Shown: positions 54,879-63,724, counted from the first letter of the stretch. The stretch is 64,000 nt of DNA from Archaeoglobus veneficus SNP6 (GCF_000194625.1 NC_015320.1:682001-746000); one strand, 5' to 3'. The notes: generated from the sequence alone by a model not told the origin. Numbers and translations are program-made.

Positions 54879-55724
54879 ATGAAGTCATCGAAGTCTAAGA
54901 TAACGAAAATTAAAAGAGTGGCTATTTCAAACGTCGCAGAGGTTACTTTAAGCATAACGAGAGATCTCAGCCAATCTAAGATCGGCAGAATCATCATCGC
55001 GGGCAACTACAGCAGGAAGTTTGAGGATGCAAGGAAGATCCTCGAAAAGGTCACTAAATGCAACTTTGAGGCTGAATACCTCATAACTTGCGGCGGTTTT
55101 GTGAAGTTTCCGTGGGTAAATGGAGACTTTAGCCGGTTGGTTGAGGAGGCTCAGGCGTGGTGTGAAAGACTTCTGAATGGAATTGAAGTTGAAGATATTA
55201 CAGATTACTTGACAATAGGGATCGACTCTTACAGTAATAGAGCAAGCCTTAGAAAGCCACACGTGGAGCTGGTTGGCCTTTACGATGTAGAAAACGACAG
55301 ATGGCACTGGACTGGGAAGAGCTATCCCACACAGGATCAGAAAAAAGGATTGTTGAGGGCAGACTTGGACACACACTTCGTAAGATTGCGAGACAGGGTT
55401 ATGATTCTTGGCTGTCACGATCTGACCATGTTCAATCCGAGAGCCATTGCAAATGCTGGTGGATGGAGAAAAGAGACTATCGAACGCTTTTTGAGCAAAG
55501 CAAGAGAGTTCAAACCCGAAGTGGTTTTGCAGCACCCACACTTCACGGACTCAGTGCGTACTTGGCTTGTATCATGGAGAACTTTGGAAAGGATTCTTAG
55601 TTCCGTCAAACATTATGCCTCGGCTGGGGTTTACTACAGGGAAGGAGGCGAGAGGTCAAAACTCGAAGAGGTCTTGAATGTAACGAAGAAAGGCGAAGTC
55701 ATTGATCTGATTTGTAGGCTATAG
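54879..55724 (+). CDS. Unrecognised protein with enzyme-like HD/HPH motifs
   Basis: This 281-residue protein matches no family I can name. It has patterned alpha/beta segments with polar clusters typical of metal enzymes: IGIDSYSN, DTHFVRLRDRVMILGCHDLTMFNPRA and VVLQHPHFTDSVRTW. The histidines and aspartates after hydrophobic strands suggest a hydrolase- or nuclease-like site; this is inference only. GTGAGGTAAG precedes the ATG at 54879 (an earlier start at 54837 is in frame but inside the previous gene). Confidence 0.6.
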   Translation: MKSSKSKITKIKRVAISNVAEVTLSITRDLSQSKIGRIIIAGNYSRKFEDARKILEKVTKCNFEAEYLITCGGFVKFPWVNGDFSRLVEEAQAWCERLLNGIEVEDITDYLTIGIDSYSNRASLRKPHVELVGLYDVENDRWHWTGKSYPTQDQKKGLLRADLDTHFVRLRDRVMILGCHDLTMFNPRAIANAGGWRKETIERFLSKAREFKPEVVLQHPHFTDSVRTWLVSWRTLERILSSVKHYASAGVYYREGGERSKLEEVLNVTKKGEVIDLICRL

Positions 55725-55784
55725 TTTCTCAGTGTGTACTCTTGCTTCGAAATTCTTATATCCCCCTCAAAAATAATACATATA

Positions 55785-55850
55785 CCCGCCGTTACGGCTG
55801 GAGGGGGCACTTGCCTGCGATGAAGTGCCGTCGGCAAGCCGCCAATTACA
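55785..55850 (+). ncRNA. Candidate small structured RNA, H/ACA-like
   Basis: A G/C-rich island in A/T-rich DNA folds as one hairpin with an internal loop. The lower stem is CGGCT/AGCCG (55795-55799 with 55837-55841). The internal loop is GGAGGG opposite GTCGGCA. The upper stem is GGCACTT/AAGTGCC (55806-55812 with 55823-55829), with a GATG-containing apical loop and ACA at 55848-55850. This layout resembles an archaeal H/ACA guide with a pseudouridylation pocket, though the distance from upper stem to ACA (18 nt) is slightly long. A TATA-like cttatat lies about 26 bp upstream. GCCG-TTA-CGGC at the 5' end is a competing hairpin. Confidence 0.55.
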
Positions 55851-55860
55851 TTATTTAAAT

Positions 55861-56610
55861 TTAAAGCCTTGTTGGCGCGTCTATAAACTCCGTTTTCAGC
55901 CCAAGCCCATCAACGACGTCCATGAGTGCCTTTATACCGAGGGTCTCGGTTGCGTAGTGCCCAGCAAAGATGACGTTAACACCAAGCTCCTTAGCTGTGT
56001 GGTATGCCGAGTGTTCTGCCTCTCCAGTTATGAGCACGTCAAGGCCCTTTTCCGCAGCTTCGGCTACTGCAAATCCTCCTCTGCCGGAAACTGCCCCTAT
56101 TCTCTTAACTCTGTTGCATCCAAAATTCAGAACTCTGACTTCAGTCTGAAGCTTTTCCTCGAGAATGGCAGCAAGTTCTTCGAGTTCGACTCCGTTGCTC
56201 AGCCTGCCTGCAAAGCCTATTGCCTTTCCGTGGTAAAATCCGAAAGGTTCTTCAACTTCTGCTCCAACGATTTCGAGAAGTTTTACGTTGTTTCCAATCT
56301 CTGGATGAGCGTCAAGGGGTAAATGAGCTGCGTACAGCGAAATTCCATTTTCGAGCAAAAATCGAAGCCTTTTTGCAACGATGCCCGTGACATACTCGAT
56401 ACCTCCCCAGACGAGGCCGTGGTGAACAACGAGCATGTCCGCGTTGGTGTCCCTTGCTTTCTCGAAAGTTTCCATGCACGCATCGACGGCAAATGCTACT
56501 TTTTCCACCTCTTCTTTCCCCTCGACCTGAAGACCGTTTTTCGATGTCTCACTCCACTCTCCAGTTTTGAGGAACTCATCTAAAAAGAAGGTAAGTTCTC
56601 TGAGTCTCAT
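55861..56610 (-). CDS. Nif3-like (DUF34) dinuclear-metal protein
   Basis: Members of the NIF3/DUF34 family bind two metal ions; roles proposed include GTP cyclohydrolase-like and metal-insertion functions. The 249 residues show VAFAVDACMETFEKA, MLVVHHGLVWGG (metal ligands), YAAHLPLDAHPEIGNNVKLLEIVG, GEAEHSAYHTAKELGVNVIFAGHYATETLGIKAL. I chose the ATG at 56610; a GTG at 56622 overlaps the phoU stop. It is probably co-transcribed at the end of the pst-phoU operon. Confidence 0.9.
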   Translation of the reverse strand: MRLRELTFFLDEFLKTGEWSETSKNGLQVEGKEEVEKVAFAVDACMETFEKARDTNADMLVVHHGLVWGGIEYVTGIVAKRLRFLLENGISLYAAHLPLDAHPEIGNNVKLLEIVGAEVEEPFGFYHGKAIGFAGRLSNGVELEELAAILEEKLQTEVRVLNFGCNRVKRIGAVSGRGGFAVAEAAEKGLDVLITGEAEHSAYHTAKELGVNVIFAGHYATETLGIKALMDVVDGLGLKTEFIDAPTRL

Positions 56611-56618
56611 ACCTGCCC

Positions 56619-57257
56619 TCACTTAATCCAGACTCTCCTGCCTTCCTCTATGAAGATAAGCCTCGATCCAACCTTGCTCAGCAGGTCGGCAACTCTTTCG
56701 AGGTGCCTCGCAACCAGAACCATGTCAACCATGTCTTCTATAAGGTCGGGATTCTGCTTGGCTGTTTTGACGATGCTCTCGATGGACTCCACATAGTAGC
56801 GATCAACGAGGTCATCGAGGCTAATCAGCTCTCCTCTGAGGTTTGCAGTGTTTCCAGTCTCTATTGCGTGGCCTACCAGGTCGAACATCCTCAGGATCGC
56901 TTCTTTCATTTTTTCGAAGATGGTCATGGTCTCGTCAAAACCACTCTTGATAGTGTACATTGCTATTTCCTGTGTTAAGTCGGTTATTCTCTCGTAGTGC
57001 CCGGAGATTCTCATCATGCTGACGACGAAACGCAGATCCCACGCAACGGGCTGAAAGAGTGCAACGATGGAAACACACTCGCAGTCAACATCTGTATTCA
57101 TCACGTCGATTATGTGCTCTATCTGGATGACTTTCTTCCTCTTCTCTTCATCTCCCCTGAGCCCGTCGAGGCACAGCTCAACGGCCTTCCTCGACAGGCT
57201 GTGGGCTTCGAGAATTTCGTGCTTGATATCCTTAAGCCTTTCTTCCAGAGCTCTCAT
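56619..57257 (-). CDS. phoU: Phosphate-transport regulator PhoU
   Basis: PhoU is a helical regulator of the Pst transporter. The 212 residues contain two PhoU repeats, with the metal-binding consensus VDCECVSIVALFQPVAWDLRFVVSMMRISGHYERITDLTQEIA and DMVDMVLVARHLERVADLLSKVG. It follows pstB by about 20 bp. Confidence 0.93.
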   Translation of the reverse strand: MRALEERLKDIKHEILEAHSLSRKAVELCLDGLRGDEEKRKKVIQIEHIIDVMNTDVDCECVSIVALFQPVAWDLRFVVSMMRISGHYERITDLTQEIAMYTIKSGFDETMTIFEKMKEAILRMFDLVGHAIETGNTANLRGELISLDDLVDRYYVESIESIVKTAKQNPDLIEDMVDMVLVARHLERVADLLSKVGSRLIFIEEGRRVWIK

Positions 57258-57276
57258 TCATCTCCCCCTGTGAATA

Positions 57277-58065
57277 TTAACCAACTCTACCTGTCAGGTA
57301 ATCCTCAGTAAGCTTTTCAAGCGGCTTCTCGAACATCTCTGCTGTACTTCCAAATTCCACAAGTTCACCCATCCAGAAGAAGGCAGTGTAGTCGCTGACT
57401 CTTCCTGCCTGCTGAATATTATGGGTTACTATCACTACAGTATAATTACTTTTAAGCTCATTTATTAAATCTTCGATCTTCAGCGTTGAAATTGGGTCGA
57501 GGGCCGAAGCTGGCTCATCCATAAGGAGGATTTCCGGCTTTACTGCAAGAGCCCTCGCTATGCACAATCGCTGCTGTTGTCCACCACTCAACGCAAATGC
57601 TGATTCGTGAAGCCTGTCTTTGACCTCATCCCACAGTGCTGCTTTCTTCAGGCTATCCTCCACTATTTTATCGAGGGTCTTCTTGTCTTTTATCCCCTGT
57701 ATTCTTGGCCCGTAGGCAACGTTGTCATATATTGACTTGGGAAACGGGTTTGGTCTCTGGAACACCATACCTATCTTTCTCCTGAGCCAGGGAAGGTCCA
57801 CATTTTTGTCATATATATTTTTTCCTTCAAATATTACTTCTCCCGTCGTCCTGACTTCAGGAGCCATAACCTCGTTCATACGATTTAAGGCCCTTAAAAC
57901 CGTGCTTTTTCCGCAGCCAGACGGACCTATAATTGCCGTAACCCTGTTCTTCTCAATGTTGAACGTTACATCCTTAATAGCATGGTTTTTGCCGTACCAC
58001 ACGTTCAGGTTTTTAACTATCAGGGCAGCCCGTGATTCGGGAATCTGAACACCGTAGGCTGTAAT
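57277..58065 (-). CDS. pstB: Phosphate ABC transporter ATPase PstB, apparently starting at ATT
   Basis: PstB drives phosphate import. It carries Walker [29 protein letters not shown], signature [15 protein letters not shown] and Walker [14 protein letters not shown]. The first standard start codon (GTG at 58002) would remove the conserved first strand [12 protein letters not shown]. The frame is open upstream without ATG, GTG or TTG. A perfect GGAGGTG (the end of pstA) lies five bases before an ATT at 58063-58065, giving 262 residues. An internal CTG is a weaker option. This is the second gene in the window that seems to use an unusual start. Confidence 0.9.
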   Translation of the reverse strand: MTAYGVQIPESRAALIVKNLNVWYGKNHAIKDVTFNIEKNRVTAIIGPSGCGKSTVLRALNRMNEVMAPEVRTTGEVIFEGKNIYDKNVDLPWLRRKIGMVFQRPNPFPKSIYDNVAYGPRIQGIKDKKTLDKIVEDSLKKAALWDEVKDRLHESAFALSGGQQQRLCIARALAVKPEILLMDEPASALDPISTLKIEDLINELKSNYTVVIVTHNIQQAGRVSDYTAFFWMGELVEFGSTAEMFEKPLEKLTEDYLTGRVG

Positions 58066-58066
58066 A

Positions 58067-58909
58067 CTACCACCTCCTTGCCTTTCTGTAGCGGTACCTT
58101 ATAATTGTGGCGGAAGCAATCATAATGAAAACTATGGCGATAAGAACTGTGGCCGTCGCAGCCGCATATGTTTTCGCGTAGGGCGACGCATGCTGGGTTG
58201 CGAGAACGTAGGTGTGGTAAGGTAGGCTCATAAAGCGATCGAAAGGCGAGTTTGGCAGCCTTCTTATGTAGAACACCGCTCCAGTAAAAAGAAGCGGAGC
58301 AGTTTCGCCCATAGCCCTTGCGAGGCCTATTATTGCTCCTGTGAGAACACCGGGCAGAGCATAGGGCAGAATGGCATTCTTTATAGTCTGCCACTTCGTC
58401 GCGCCCAGTGCATAGCTTGCAAGCCTAAAATCGTTAGGAACACCCTTCAGAGCTTCTTCGCTGCTAGTTATCACCCACGGCAGCGTCATAACTGCAAGGG
58501 TCAGCGATGCAGCGATTATACTCTCTCCAAAGCCAAAGAAGTACACGAAGGCTGCAAGGCCGAAGAGACCGTAAACGACTGAAGGCACACCAGCGAGGTT
58601 TCTTATGGCCATCTTAATGAGTCTGACAGTTCTGCCCGCCCTCGCGTACTCGTTCAGGAATATTGCAGCCCCAACTCCGAGAGGAATTGAAAAAACAGCA
58701 GTCATTACCGTAACATAGATGGTTCCGAGGATTGCGGGGAATATACCACCCTTTGTTATGTCTCTGTGTTCCCAATTAGCTGTGAGAAACTTCAGGTTGA
58801 TTACACCTATCCCCTCCTTCACGATGTACAGTATGACGAAGAGGAGAAATGCTATTGTCAGGGATGCAACGAGTCTGAATATCGCAAAGACTATTTTATC
58901 GGTCTTCAT
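58067..58909 (-). CDS. pstA: Phosphate ABC transporter permease PstA
   Basis: This is one of two phosphate permeases, 280 residues with six membrane segments. The EAA loop reads [45 protein letters not shown], and [15 protein letters not shown] follows. Its start overlaps the pstC stop by 4 bp. Its end carries the ribosome binding site for pstB. Confidence 0.95.
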   Translation of the reverse strand: MKTDKIVFAIFRLVASLTIAFLLFVILYIVKEGIGVINLKFLTANWEHRDITKGGIFPAILGTIYVTVMTAVFSIPLGVGAAIFLNEYARAGRTVRLIKMAIRNLAGVPSVVYGLFGLAAFVYFFGFGESIIAASLTLAVMTLPWVITSSEEALKGVPNDFRLASYALGATKWQTIKNAILPYALPGVLTGAIIGLARAMGETAPLLFTGAVFYIRRLPNSPFDRFMSLPYHTYVLATQHASPYAKTYAAATATVLIAIVFIMIASATIIRYRYRKARRW

Positions 58910-59778
58910 TGGCCGAACCTCCTTCTGTACCTCTCGAGAACCTGATCCGCTGCGAGGTTTATGACGAAGGTTATCAGCAGGAGGAGCAACCCCTGGGCGA
59001 AAAGTGCCTGATAGTGGAGGTCGCCAACTACGGTTTCTGGGAGCTCGATGGCTATGTTGGCTGTTACCGGCCTTACGGGGTCGAATATACTGTGAGGCAT
59101 CGCTTTTGCGTTTCCAGCAACCATAAGCACAACCATTGTTTCTCCGATGACTCTTCCGAGGGCGAGCATTATTGCAGCAACGATTCCACCTATCCCGGCG
59201 GGTAGAACGACTCTGCTAATAGTCTGCCACTTTGTCGCACCGAGAGCTTCGCTTGCAAACCTGAAATCTCTCGGAATAGCAGCAAGAACATCCTCGCTTA
59301 TACTCGCGATTGTAGGAATTGCAAGAAATCCCACGAGAATTCCAGCGTTCAGGGCGTTGAGAGCGAGAGGGACATTGAAAATCTCGGAGATAAAAGGTGC
59401 GAGAAAGATTATTCCAAAGAGACCGAGCACGACGGTTGGTATGCCCGCGATGGACTCGATGGCCGGTTTCAGATATTCTCTTACAGCAGATGACGCAACC
59501 TCAGACATGTATATGGCGAGCATGAGGCCTGCGGGAATGGATATGGTCATGGCTATGGCGGCAATGTAGAGGGTTCCGGCAAAGAGTACAAGCATTCCCC
59601 AGCCTGGTGGAGATGCTGTTGGATCCCAATCAGTGGAGAATATTTCCGTGATGCTGACATGCTGGAAGAACTGAACGCCGGTTGCAGCGATAAAGGCTGT
59701 GATAGCGAGAAGGATAACTATTGCAGAAATTCCAGATATAAAAAATAAACTCTGGAGCAATTTTTCTTTCAGCTCCAT
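58906..59778 (-). CDS. pstC: Phosphate ABC transporter permease PstC
   Basis: This is the other phosphate permease, 290 residues, with six membrane segments and the EAA loop [41 protein letters not shown], then GRVIGETMVVLMVAGN. It lies 28 bp downstream of pstS and overlaps pstA. Confidence 0.95.
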   Translation of the reverse strand: MELKEKLLQSLFFISGISAIVILLAITAFIAATGVQFFQHVSITEIFSTDWDPTASPPGWGMLVLFAGTLYIAAIAMTISIPAGLMLAIYMSEVASSAVREYLKPAIESIAGIPTVVLGLFGIIFLAPFISEIFNVPLALNALNAGILVGFLAIPTIASISEDVLAAIPRDFRFASEALGATKWQTISRVVLPAGIGGIVAAIMLALGRVIGETMVVLMVAGNAKAMPHSIFDPVRPVTANIAIELPETVVGDLHYQALFAQGLLLLLITFVINLAADQVLERYRRRFGQ

Positions 59779-59806
59779 AGTACCACGTGGAGTTGGCGGT
59801 TATAAA

Positions 59807-60724
59807 CTATTCGATTTTAGCCCAGAAGTTCTGCTGGTTCCATTCCCTGTCGGTTTTGAGTATCGGGTAGAACCCCGACTCCTTCACTATCTGCTGGCCC
59901 TCCTCGCTCACTTCGAACCTGAAGAAGTCCTTCAGAACTTCGCCCTTCTTGCCCTGGAAGTACTGCGGTAGCGTATACTGCTGCAGAGGTCTCGATATCG
60001 GGTACTTGCCCTCCTCGACTGCCTTTTCGTCCAGAGGTGAGTAGTAGTTCTTTCCATCCATGGAGACTTTAACGACCTTTATTGCATCGCTGAGATATCC
60101 TACTCCAATATAGCCGATTCCGTTGGGGTCGCTCGCAACAGCATCGCGTATCTGGATATTGCCTGCAAGATTCCTCATTGTCCCGCTGTACCCCTTGCCT
60201 GTGTAGGGCCTAACGACATGCTCGAGGAAGAACTCGTAGGTTCCCGATGTGCTCTGTCTTCCATAGAGGGTTATCGGCGCATCGTTACCTCCAACTTCCT
60301 TCCAGTTCGTTATCTCGCCTGCGAATATCTTTGCTACCTGCTCGACCGTTAGCTTATCCACTGGGTTAGAGGGGTTTACAACCACTGCCAGCATGTCTCT
60401 TGCAATAATCAGCCTGAGTGGTTCTGTGCCATACTTCTGCTTTATCTGCTCGATTTCGCTGTCCTTCATCTCTCTCGACGCGTCAGCCACATCGATTTCT
60501 CCGTTAATCAGTGCCTTTATTCCCGTTCCACTACCTCCTCCACTTACCACGATGCTCGTGTCAGGATTTTTTTCCATATATGCCTCCGCAAGATTAGAAA
60601 CGAGCTGAACGAGGGTGTCGGAGCCTTTGATGTATATTTCCAAGCTTTCCTCATCTTTTGGGCCCTGCTGGACACAACCGCATATCAGGAGTGCAACCAG
60701 AATGAGGAACACGAGCCATCTCAT
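59807..60724 (-). CDS. pstS: Phosphate-binding lipoprotein PstS
   Basis: This is the high-affinity phosphate-binding protein, 305 residues. A lipoprotein signal (FLILVALLICGC, Cys about residue 17) anchors it to the membrane. Phosphate ligands lie in IYIKGSDTLVQL, VVSGGGSGTGIKALINGEIDVADASREM, GRQSTSGTYEFF and DPNGIGYIGVGYL. It is the first gene of the pst operon and is divergent from the AbrB-PhoU regulator; the 115-bp spacer has several TATA-like boxes. Confidence 0.96.
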   Translation of the reverse strand: MRWLVFLILVALLICGCVQQGPKDEESLEIYIKGSDTLVQLVSNLAEAYMEKNPDTSIVVSGGGSGTGIKALINGEIDVADASREMKDSEIEQIKQKYGTEPLRLIIARDMLAVVVNPSNPVDKLTVEQVAKIFAGEITNWKEVGGNDAPITLYGRQSTSGTYEFFLEHVVRPYTGKGYSGTMRNLAGNIQIRDAVASDPNGIGYIGVGYLSDAIKVVKVSMDGKNYYSPLDEKAVEEGKYPISRPLQQYTLPQYFQGKKGEVLKDFFRFEVSEEGQQIVKESGFYPILKTDREWNQQNFWAKIE

Positions 60725-60839
60725 ACCTCAACGTTTTTCGGGGGCAGTATATCTACTTTCTCTTCGTATTTTAGGTAAAATATATAGGATACATAGACCC
60801 ATGGATAAAGATATATATTCGTTAGAGTTATGTATACTT

Positions 60840-61805
60840 ATGCGGGTGGAAGCGCGTAAAATATATTTCAGCGGCGGCAGCAGCTACATAATAACGCTGC
60901 CAAAAAAATGGGTAGAAGATAACGGTTTGAAGGCTGGAGACTCGGTTGTCATGCACATCGGCAGGAATACCGTCTGCATATCTCCTCAGATTCCTAAGAG
61001 CGTCAGGAAAGAGGTTGTAATCGATGCTAAGGGTCTTGGCAGGGCGTGTCTTGTCAGGCGGATAATTTCATGCTACCTTGCCGGCTACGACTCTCTTCGA
61101 ATTAAGGTTTACAACGAGGAACACAGGAAGGCTGCGGATCTGGCTGCAGACACGCTTATTGGGGCTGAGATAATGGAAGACCTTGGAAAGGTTATCAGCA
61201 TGGAGGTGTTTCTCGACGATCGCTTTAGAACGGACGATGTCCTCGAAAGGATGGGTAACATGTGCATAGCCATGCTGTCCGACTTCTGTTCGGCTCTGAA
61301 GAACTTCAACGAGTACATGTGCAATTCCATCATTCTGAGGGAGAACGAAATTGATAGACTTCACTTCCTCGTTCTGAGGCAGGTGAATCTTGCAGTGCAG
61401 TACAGAGAAGCAGACACGGGTGCGCACTCCAGAGAACTCTTCGGATACTGGACGTTTGCGAGGCGATTTGAGCGTATTGCTGACCATGCTGCGAACATGG
61501 CAAGAAACCTGCTCAGACTCGGAAGGAGTATACCGGAACTCTGTGATATTGTTGAACCCTGCCTGGATATGCTCAAAATGGCGAGTATTGCCTTTTTCAG
61601 GAAAGATACAGAGATTGCAGATGCAGTTCTTACAGAGTTCGAAGACTTGAAGTATCTCGAGGAGAGGTTTTACAGGAAAATAATCGAGCATGGGGTTGAG
61701 GAAGCAATTCAGCTCAAGTCGATAATAGACAGCCTGACGAGAATTGCAGCGTATTCCGCAGACATGGCAGAGATAGCCCTCGACATTGCTGTCGAGCACG
61801 AATAA
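60840..61805 (+). CDS. AbrB-PhoU fusion regulator of phosphate transport
   Basis: This 321-residue protein starts with a SpoVT/AbrB-type DNA-binding domain (EARKIYFSGGSSYIITLPKKWVEDNGLKAGDSVVMHIGRNTVCISPQ) followed by two PhoU repeats (FARRFERIADHAANMARNL, SLTRIAAYSADMAEIALDI). Such archaeal fusions are thought to repress the pst genes in response to phosphate status. The ATG at 60840 matches the start of the AbrB domain; the frame is open upstream through the pstS promoter but that part is not protein-like. It is divergent from pstS and probably binds the spacer 60725-60839. Confidence 0.88.
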   Translation: MRVEARKIYFSGGSSYIITLPKKWVEDNGLKAGDSVVMHIGRNTVCISPQIPKSVRKEVVIDAKGLGRACLVRRIISCYLAGYDSLRIKVYNEEHRKAADLAADTLIGAEIMEDLGKVISMEVFLDDRFRTDDVLERMGNMCIAMLSDFCSALKNFNEYMCNSIILRENEIDRLHFLVLRQVNLAVQYREADTGAHSRELFGYWTFARRFERIADHAANMARNLLRLGRSIPELCDIVEPCLDMLKMASIAFFRKDTEIADAVLTEFEDLKYLEERFYRKIIEHGVEEAIQLKSIIDSLTRIAAYSADMAEIALDIAVEHE

Positions 61806-61982
61806 AATTTGAAGAACTAATTCACACCTTTTCTGTCTATCACCCCCCACAGGCTCTGATTAATTTTAAATAATTTATCATTAATAAACCTTTCGATTTA
61901 CCACATGATGTTTAGTGATGCAATAGCTGGCGGTAGCTAGCCAAACGTTAAACAGTTATACCTTCGAGGATGTAATTTACTC

Positions 61983-62516
61983 ATGCCTCCCACGGCGCTG
62001 CTGGTTATAGATATGCAGAAGGATTTCTGCTACAGCGATGGCAGTCTCTTTATCGGAGAACATGTTAAGAACATCTTTGAGCCCCTCAGAAGAGTTGTTG
62101 AAGTCGCCAAGGGAAAAATTCCCGTCATCTACACTCAGGACTGGCACCGCAGCGACGATGCGGAGTTTGCTGTCTGGCCAGCACACTGTATTGAGGGGAG
62201 TAGAGGAGCTGAGGTAATTGACGAGTTACCCAAGGCGGATTACTACGTCAAAAAAAGAAGATATTCTGCCTTCTTTGCAACAGACCTCGATTTGCTGCTG
62301 AGAGAGCTTGGCGTGGAGATGATTTACCTTGCGGGAGTTGCAACGAACATATGTGTCATGCACACGGCCATAGATGCTGTTCAGATGGGCTATAAAGTTG
62401 CAGTTCTGAAGGACTGCACCGCATCCCTCGATAACTATAGCCACGAGTACGGTCTGTATCACATGGAAAACGTCTTGAAGGCGGAGATTATCACGTCTGG
62501 GGAATTTCTATCTTAA
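61983..62516 (+). CDS. Nicotinamidase-like isochorismatase-family hydrolase
   Basis: This cysteine hydrolase of 177 residues has the triad Asp10 (LLVIDMQKDF), a lysine in YYVKKRRYSAF and Cys124 (AGVATNICVMHTA). The metal-binding DWHRSDDAEF and WPAHCIEGSRGAEV match nicotinamidase (PncA), which converts nicotinamide to nicotinate for NAD salvage. The cis-peptide GVATN is typical. It is monocistronic. The 177 bp before it is A/T-rich with a small inverted repeat (TGGC-GCCA around 61930). Confidence 0.88.
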   Translation: MPPTALLVIDMQKDFCYSDGSLFIGEHVKNIFEPLRRVVEVAKGKIPVIYTQDWHRSDDAEFAVWPAHCIEGSRGAEVIDELPKADYYVKKRRYSAFFATDLDLLLRELGVEMIYLAGVATNICVMHTAIDAVQMGYKVAVLKDCTASLDNYSHEYGLYHMENVLKAEIITSGEFLS

Positions 62517-62695
62517 CTCTCTGTCTTCAGTCTGAAGATTGCATGCAGCGAGGCGAGAAGCAGCGCAAAACCAGCGGAAGTATAGGTATTAAAGCCAGCA
62601 AGCCTGAGAGCGAGGAAGACCACAAAAAGAAGGCTGATGAAACCGGCAGAGATTGAAATGTTTTTGGCCATTTTTCTGATTTCTTCGGAAGGCAT
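62513..62695 (-). CDS. Small two-span membrane protein
   Basis: This 60-residue protein has a charged N-terminus (PSEEIRKMAKN) and two hydrophobic helices (ISAGFISLLFVVFLALRLAGF and YTSAGFALLLASLHAIF) joined by a short loop. No family is recognised. It converges with the nicotinamidase-like gene, sharing the last 4 bp. The composition and clean topology suggest that it is real. Confidence 0.55.
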   Translation of the reverse strand: MPSEEIRKMAKNISISAGFISLLFVVFLALRLAGFNTYTSAGFALLLASLHAIFRLKTES

Positions 62696-62800
62696 GCCTC
62701 AGACTCTCCCTTCTCCTCACTGCTCAGATCGCCCATCAGTCATCATCGGCATCGATAATCTGAGGAGGAGATACTAAAAACTTCCGCCGTACCGGCTGCA

Positions 62801-63724
62801 ATGGCAAAAGTAATAAATATTTTTGAAATTTTAAAATACGGTATGCGCTGGTTACCGTTGATTGTAGTCATAGTGATTGCAACACTTTCTGCTGGCTGTG
62901 CCCAGCCGAAGGTTCAATCGGTTGAGATGAGCTGGGGGGAAGTCAACGATGAGTATACAGAAATAGTCTCAAGTATCGAGGTAAATAATCCGTATCCCAT
63001 ATCCATCCCTCTCAGCGATGTTGAAGTTGAAATATTCATGAACGGTGTTCTGATGGGGCATGGAAATGCCGTTGGTGACACCACAATCTCACCGCCGAGC
63101 GACACGCTGAAACTTTCGATAAAGCTCCTGAACGACCGCCTCGTGGACTGGTGGGTCAGCCACATAGAGAATGGAGAAGAAACCGTGATGAAAATCAAAA
63201 CAAGCCTGATTTTCAGCATCTTTGGCTACAAACTCAGCATACCCATCGAGAACTCCAACACGTTCCAGACGACTTTCCTGTCATCCATATCGCCAGAGGG
63301 CATGTCATTGAGTATTGGAGGGATAAAGGCCATTGAGGTGAAGGACGCGAAGCTCAGGTGGGGTGACGTTGACAGGAGCAGAACACAGATAATTGTGAGC
63401 GCGGTTGTTAAGAACAACCTGCCTGTTCCGATTCCTGTCAAGTTCATGGAGTACGAAATCACGATGAACGGCATAAGGATGGGCGAGGGCAGAGTTGTCA
63501 GCGACACGGTAATCAAGCCAATGAAACAGGACACCGTTGAATTCGTAATGGAGATTGACAACACAAAGATACCCGACTGGTGGGTCAGCCACGTCAAAAA
63601 CGGTGAGAAGACCACCGTGAGCATAAAGGCGAAGGTAGGCCTCGACGTACAGGGGAAGGAATACTCTGTGGACCTCTACACCTACAGCTACGACTTCACC
63701 ACTGATCTTCTGACATCGATGTAG
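62801..63724 (+). CDS. Lipoprotein with two WHy/LEA14-like domains
   Basis: This 307-residue protein has a hydrophobic N-terminal segment and a lipobox-like LSAGC (Cys about residue 33). Two copies of a LEA14/WHy beta-sandwich follow: one begins VQSVEMSWGEVNDEYTEIVSSIEVNNPYPISIPLSDVEVEIFMNG and the other VKDAKLRWGDVDRSRTQIIVSAVVKNNLPVPIPVKFMEYEITMNG. Each ends with the near-identical DWWVSH(I/V)xNGExT. The tandem arose by internal duplication. Such proteins are linked to desiccation or surface stress. Confidence 0.82.
   Translation: MAKVINIFEILKYGMRWLPLIVVIVIATLSAGCAQPKVQSVEMSWGEVNDEYTEIVSSIEVNNPYPISIPLSDVEVEIFMNGVLMGHGNAVGDTTISPPSDTLKLSIKLLNDRLVDWWVSHIENGEETVMKIKTSLIFSIFGYKLSIPIENSNTFQTTFLSSISPEGMSLSIGGIKAIEVKDAKLRWGDVDRSRTQIIVSAVVKNNLPVPIPVKFMEYEITMNGIRMGEGRVVSDTVIKPMKQDTVEFVMEIDNTKIPDWWVSHVKNGEKTTVSIKAKVGLDVQGKEYSVDLYTYSYDFTTDLLTSM

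Noticed and set aside
62775-62800. Similarity of CCGCCGTACCGGCTGCA to the 5' end of the RNA candidate at 55787
   Set aside because: The match is about 15 bases with mismatches and no shared downstream structure; it probably forms part of the next gene's leader.
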